Assembly (NCBI RefSeq): GCF_035825295.1 | Contig: NZ_JAYMGI010000002.1 | Location: 5,199,501 to 5,263,500 of the forward strand | Origin: Actinacidiphila sp. DG2A-62 | GTDB taxonomy: Bacteria; Actinomycetota; Actinomycetes; Streptomycetales; Streptomycetaceae | Reading direction: 5' to 3' | DNA length: 64,000 nt | Shown: piece by piece, positions 60,596 through 64,000 of the stretch | Numbering within the stretch: position 1 is the first letter of the stretch | Layout of the letters: the number at the start of each line of letters is the position of its first letter | Made by a program: the position numbers and the translations under genes | Notes under the pieces: generated by a model | Databases searched by the model: none | The model's input: only the letters and a program-made list of their open reading frames with translations | Told to the model about the DNA's origin: nothing

Positions 60596-61614
60596 GTGAC
60601 CGTCGTCGGGCCCTTCGGGTCGAGCGTGTGGGACGAGGCCCTCGAGGCCGACATCCAGGCCGGACTCGCGGCCGTGGAGGAAGGCCTGCTGGAGGCCACC
60701 AAGAGCGACGTGCCATTCATCACCGACGCGGCCCGGCACCTGCTGCAGGCGGGGGCAAGCGCTTCCGGCCGATGCTGGTGATGCTCGGCGCCCAGTTCGG
60801 CGATCCGCACGCTCCCGGCGTGGTGCCCGCCGCCGTGGTCATCGAGCTGACCCACCTGGCCACGCTCTACCACGACGACGTGATGGACGAGGCGGACGTG
60901 CGCCGCGGCGTGCCCAGCGCCAACAGCCGCTGGGGCAATTCGGTGGCCGTGCTGACCGGCGACTTCCTCTTCTCCCGCGCGTCCCACCTGCTGGCCGACC
61001 TCGGCCCCGAGGCGGTCCGCATCCAGGCCGAGGCGTTCGAGCGGCTGGTCACCGGCCAGATCATGGAGACCGTCGGCCCGCAGGCCGGCCGCGACCCGCT
61101 CGACCACTATCTGGAGGTCATCTCCGGCAAGACCAGCGCGCTGTTCGCGGTCTCCGGGCGCTTCGGCGCGATGATGGCCGGCGCCGACGAGTCGGTGGTG
61201 AACGTGCTCACCCAGTACGGCGAGCGGATCGGCATGGCCTTCCAACTGGCCGACGACGTGCTGGACATCGCCAGCGACAGCCACGAGTCCGGCAAGACCC
61301 CCGGCACCGACCTGCGCGAGGGCATCCCGACGCTGCCGGTGCTGCACGTGCGCAAATGGCACGCCGAGGGCCGCGGCGGCGACACCGCGGCCGACCGCAG
61401 GCTCAACGAACTGCTCGACGGCGACCTCACCGACGACGCGCTGCACGCCGAGGCGCTGGAACTGCTGCGCGCCCACCCGGCGCTGGAGGCGGCCCGGCGG
61501 GACACCGTCCGCTTCGCCGACGAGGCCCGCGCCGCCCTCGCCCCGCTGCCGGACGGCCCGGCGAAGTACGCGCTGGCCGGGATGTGCGAGACGGTCGTCC
61601 ACCGGGCCGGCTGA
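60596..61614 (+). CDS. Polyprenyl diphosphate synthase (frameshifted)
   Basis: GTG start at 60596 (AGGAG upstream). The first frame covers about 52 residues to RHLLQAG; at the G run 60751-60755 one G is missing, and the other frame continues GGKRFRPMLVMLGAQFGDP. The first Asp-rich motif is LYHDDVMDEA and the second FQLADDVLDIA, both intact, giving a long-chain trans-prenyl synthase of about 340 residues. It would make the menaquinone side chain. The homopolymer deletion argues for a sequencing error rather than a dead gene. Heptaprenyl versus nonaprenyl length cannot be read from sequence. Confidence 0.9.
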
Positions 61615-61645
61615 CCCCGTCACCGGGCCGGCTGACCCCGCCGGA

Positions 61646-61661
61646 CCGCCCCCGGGGGCGG
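61646..61661. terminator. Palindrome after the polyprenyl synthase
   Basis: CCGCCCCCGGGGGCGG is a perfect 16-bp palindrome about 30 bases after the stop; it can fold as a 6-bp stem with a tetraloop. Confidence 0.5.
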
Positions 61662-61885
61662 CTCCCCGGGGCCGAACCCCTAGGGGTCTGCGCCCTGGCG
61701 GGTACGGGTCGGGGTCGCGTCATACCGCGGGAGTACGCACGGTTGCATCCGGCGGCTGATGTGCCGCGCCGGCGGTTTTGCTGTGATGGATACGCCACTT
61801 CACGGCGGACCGGGCGACAATGGGCCCGGGGGAGTGGACGAGTGCGCAGCAGACCGACCGCCGCGACGACGGAGGTAGACAAGCA

Positions 61886-63280
61886 ATGGCACCGATCCAA
61901 CCGGCTCAGCCGGACCAGCCGGCTCAGCCGGACCAGCCGGGTCAGCCGGACCGAGCGGACCTGTCGGCGCCGTACGCCGATCACGAGCCGGCCGACGCCG
62001 CGACGCGGCGACGACGCAAGGCGGCGCGGTACGCCGTGCCCGTCGCGGTGGCGGGCGTGGCCGCGGCGACCATCAGCTTGGTGCCCGCGCTCGCCGACAG
62101 CGGCGACCCCTCGCTGCCCTCGATCACCGCGGAGCAGTTGCTGACGAAGATCGCCGCGTCCGACACCCAGACCGTGGACGGCACGGTGAAGGTCACCACC
62201 GACCTCGGCCTGCCCTCGGCCCTGTCCGGGGGTTCGGCGGCCGGCCTGTTCGGGGGCGCGGGGGCCTCCGACAGCGCGCCCGGCGGCCGGGGCGAGGGCG
62301 GCTCGGCCGCGGCGCCGCAGGCCAAGCTCACCGAACTGCTCGCCGGCACCCACACGCTGCACGTGGCCGCCGACGGCCAGGACCGGCAGAAGCTCTCGCT
62401 GATCGAGCCGGCCGCCGAGTACAGCGTGATCCACAACGGCACACAGGTGTGGGCCTACGACAGCAAGTCCGGCGACGTCTACCACCAGACCCTGCCGGCC
62501 GACGCCCGCCACCCGGGCGAGGACGGCGCCTCGCCCGGCTCCGGCGACCTCGGCGGGGTCCCGGCGACCCCGCAGGAAGCCGCCCGGCAACTGCTCAAGG
62601 CGGCCGACGGCACCGCCTCGTTCACCGTCGACGGCACGGCCCGGGTCGCCGGCCACAGCGCCTACGAACTGCTGGTCACCCCGCAGCACGCGACCACCAC
62701 GACGGTCGGCTCGATACGGATCGCGGTCGACTCCAAGACCGGGGTGCCGCTAAAGTTCACGCTCGCGCCCAAGGGCGGCGGCAAGGCGGTCTTCGACATC
62801 GGCTTCACCAAGGTCGGCTTCGGCAAGCCGGCGGCCTCGACCTTCGACTTCACCCCGCCCAAGGGGTCCAAGGTCACCGAGGGCGGCACCGCGCACAGCG
62901 GCGGCGCTCAGGACCGGCCGTGGTCCGGCGGCGACCGGCGGGCCGCGGACGGCGCTGCCGGCCGGCCGACCGTGCTGGGCAAGGGCTGGGACTCCATAGC
63001 CGTCATCAGCTCGCCGGGCGGCGCGCTCGACAAGACCGGCAAGTCGGGTCCGGGCGGCGCGGGCGGCCTCTTCGGTGGCTCCCGCGACCACGGGAAGGAC
63101 GGCGGTGACGCCCAGTCGCTGCTGAACAGCTTCGGCAAGCAGGTCAGCGGCGCGTTCGGCAGCGGCACGGTGTTCCACACCCGGCTGGTCAACGCCCTGC
63201 TCACCGACAAGGGCACGCTCTACGTCGGCGCGGTCACCCAGAGCGCGCTCACCGACGCGGCGAACGCGGCGGCGAAGTAG
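61886..63280 (+). CDS. LolA/RseB-like secreted protein
   Basis: 464 residues. A Pro/Gln/Asp-repeat cytosolic start (QPAQPDQPAQPDQPGQPD) is followed by a basic stretch and a hydrophobic segment (VPVAVAGVAAATISLVPALA), making a signal peptide or anchor. The outer part has LolA/MucB-like features: ITAEQLLTKIAASDTQTVDG, YSVIHNGTQVWAYD, PLKFTLAPKGGG and a STFDFTPPKGSKV strand. No lipobox Cys. GGAGGTAG precedes the ATG at 61886. Such proteins bind lipids or sense envelope stress; the ABC ATPase next door may form an export pair. Confidence 0.8.
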   Translation: MAPIQPAQPDQPAQPDQPGQPDRADLSAPYADHEPADAATRRRRKAARYAVPVAVAGVAAATISLVPALADSGDPSLPSITAEQLLTKIAASDTQTVDGTVKVTTDLGLPSALSGGSAAGLFGGAGASDSAPGGRGEGGSAAAPQAKLTELLAGTHTLHVAADGQDRQKLSLIEPAAEYSVIHNGTQVWAYDSKSGDVYHQTLPADARHPGEDGASPGSGDLGGVPATPQEAARQLLKAADGTASFTVDGTARVAGHSAYELLVTPQHATTTTVGSIRIAVDSKTGVPLKFTLAPKGGGKAVFDIGFTKVGFGKPAASTFDFTPPKGSKVTEGGTAHSGGAQDRPWSGGDRRAADGAAGRPTVLGKGWDSIAVISSPGGALDKTGKSGPGGAGGLFGGSRDHGKDGGDAQSLLNSFGKQVSGAFGSGTVFHTRLVNALLTDKGTLYVGAVTQSALTDAANAAAK

Positions 63281-63456
63281 GAAGCCGGAAGTGGGAGGCC
63301 GAAGGCGGGAAGCGGGAGCCGGAGGCCGGACGTGGTGAGGGTCGGGCGCGGAGAGAGGACGGAGGTGCGGAGACGGACGCGGACGGGACGGGCGGCGCGG
63401 GGACGGGCTCGGCGCGCGGCGGGATCGCCTCGGGTGGCCCGCATGGCGCGGACGCG

Positions 63457-64000
63457 GTGGGCAGCGGGGACGCCGGGGACGGCGCGGTGGTGATCGAGAC
63501 CCGGGGGCTGGCCAAGCGGTACCGCGGGACCCTCGCGGTGGACGGGCTGGACCTGCGGGTGCCGCGCGGCAGCGTCTTCGGTTTCCTCGGGCCGAACGGC
63601 TCGGGCAAGACCACCACCATCCGGATGCTGATGGGGCTGATCGCGCCGACCGCGGGCAGCGCCCGGGTGCTGGGCCGGCCGATGCCCCGCGCCTCCCGCA
63701 GCGTGCTGCCGAAGGTCGGCGCCCTGATCGAGGGCCCCGCGCTCTACGGGTTCCTGTCCGGCCGGGACAATCTGCTGCGGTTCGACGCGGCCGACCCCAC
63801 CGCCGATCCGCGCACCCGGTCCGTCCGGGTCGGCGCGGCCCTGGACCGGGTGGGGCTCGCCGCGGCGGCGGGCAAGAAGGCCAAGGCGTACTCGCTGGGC
63901 ATGAAGCAGCGGCTCGGGCTGGCCGCCGCGCTGCTCCAGCCGCGCGAACTGCTGGTGCTGGACGAGCCGACCAACGGGCTGGACCCGCAGGGCATGCGGG
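63457..64000 (+). CDS. ABC transporter ATP-binding protein, 3' end outside the window
   Basis: 181 residues visible from the GTG at 63457 (the first start in this frame after the LolA-like stop; GTG at 63487 or 63490 also possible). Walker A GPNGSGKTTT, ABC signature YSLGMKQRLGLA and Walker B LLVLDEPTNGLDP are intact. It is a DrrA/CcmA-like ATPase of a two-gene exporter; the permease should follow. Bases 63281-63456 are a G/A-rich low-complexity spacer. Confidence 0.93.
   Translation, partial: MGSGDAGDGAVVIETRGLAKRYRGTLAVDGLDLRVPRGSVFGFLGPNGSGKTTTIRMLMGLIAPTAGSARVLGRPMPRASRSVLPKVGALIEGPALYGFLSGRDNLLRFDAADPTADPRTRSVRVGAALDRVGLAAAAGKKAKAYSLGMKQRLGLAAALLQPRELLVLDEPTNGLDPQGMR

Overview
This window is chromosomal DNA from a high-GC actinomycete, almost certainly a member of the Streptomycetaceae. 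The signs are very GC-rich third codon positions, many GTG starts, ATGA/GTGA start-stop overlaps, the futalosine route to menaquinone, a 14-gene nuo operon, WXG100 genes and ergothioneine genes. From memory, the gene order (thiolase, acyl-CoA ligase, cold-shock protein, mqnA ... mqnC, menG ... nuoA-N ... polyprenyl synthase, LolA-like protein, ABC ATPase) follows the SCO4502-SCO4585 stretch of Streptomyces coelicolor, with accessory blocks inserted. No tRNA, rRNA, CRISPR array or insertion sequence was seen.

Layout. 1-3.5 kb: thiolase (5' cut off), a long-chain acyl-CoA ligase and a cold-shock protein. 3.7-4.6 kb: mqnA. 4.7-7.8 kb: a type VII/polymorphic-toxin locus with a wrecked Rhs-type gene, one broken and one intact SUKH-like immunity gene, and WXG100-type genes. 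8-14 kb: mqnC, menG, a zinc-ribbon membrane protein with acidic repeats, and a geranylgeranyl-reductase-family enzyme. 13.9-20.8 kb: a Ser/Thr kinase, then an MMPL transporter overlapping a two-component system whose kinase is frameshifted. 20.8-26.2 kb: an accessory island with a graspetide-type RiPP operon (precursor, ATP-grasp ligase, PIMT-like methyltransferase), a RsbW-like ATPase, an HTH/TPR-type regulator and a Nudix hydrolase. 26.3-44.3 kb: an NlpC/P60 hydrolase divergent from nuoABCDEFGHIJKLMN. 44.4-46.6 kb: a secreted CE4 deacetylase and GH11 xylanase, each with a CBM2. 46.9-55.1 kb: a small anchored protein, a methyltransferase, an unusual overlapping operon (cyclase-like protein, degenerate P-loop protein, SPFH-like protein) and a Crp-type regulator. 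55.2-60.2 kb: ergothioneine genes egtA-egtB-egtCD, the last apparently a fusion. 60.6-64 kb: polyprenyl diphosphate synthase, a LolA-like protein and the start of an ABC transporter ATPase.

How they work together. mqnA, mqnC, menG, the side-chain reductase and the polyprenyl synthase supply menaquinone, the electron acceptor of the complex I encoded by nuoA-N. A near-perfect Rex redox operator lies in the spacer of the best nuo promoter candidate. The xylanase/deacetylase pair attacks acetylated xylan, and CGAAA-type palindromes lie upstream of it.

Sequence quality matters here. nuoA, nuoJ, the polyprenyl synthase and the histidine kinase each carry one single-base frameshift in a G/C-rich run. 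Complex I and polyprenyl synthase genes should not be dead, so uncorrected sequencing indels are the simplest explanation. The Rhs-type locus is different: it has lost most of its length and looks truly decayed.
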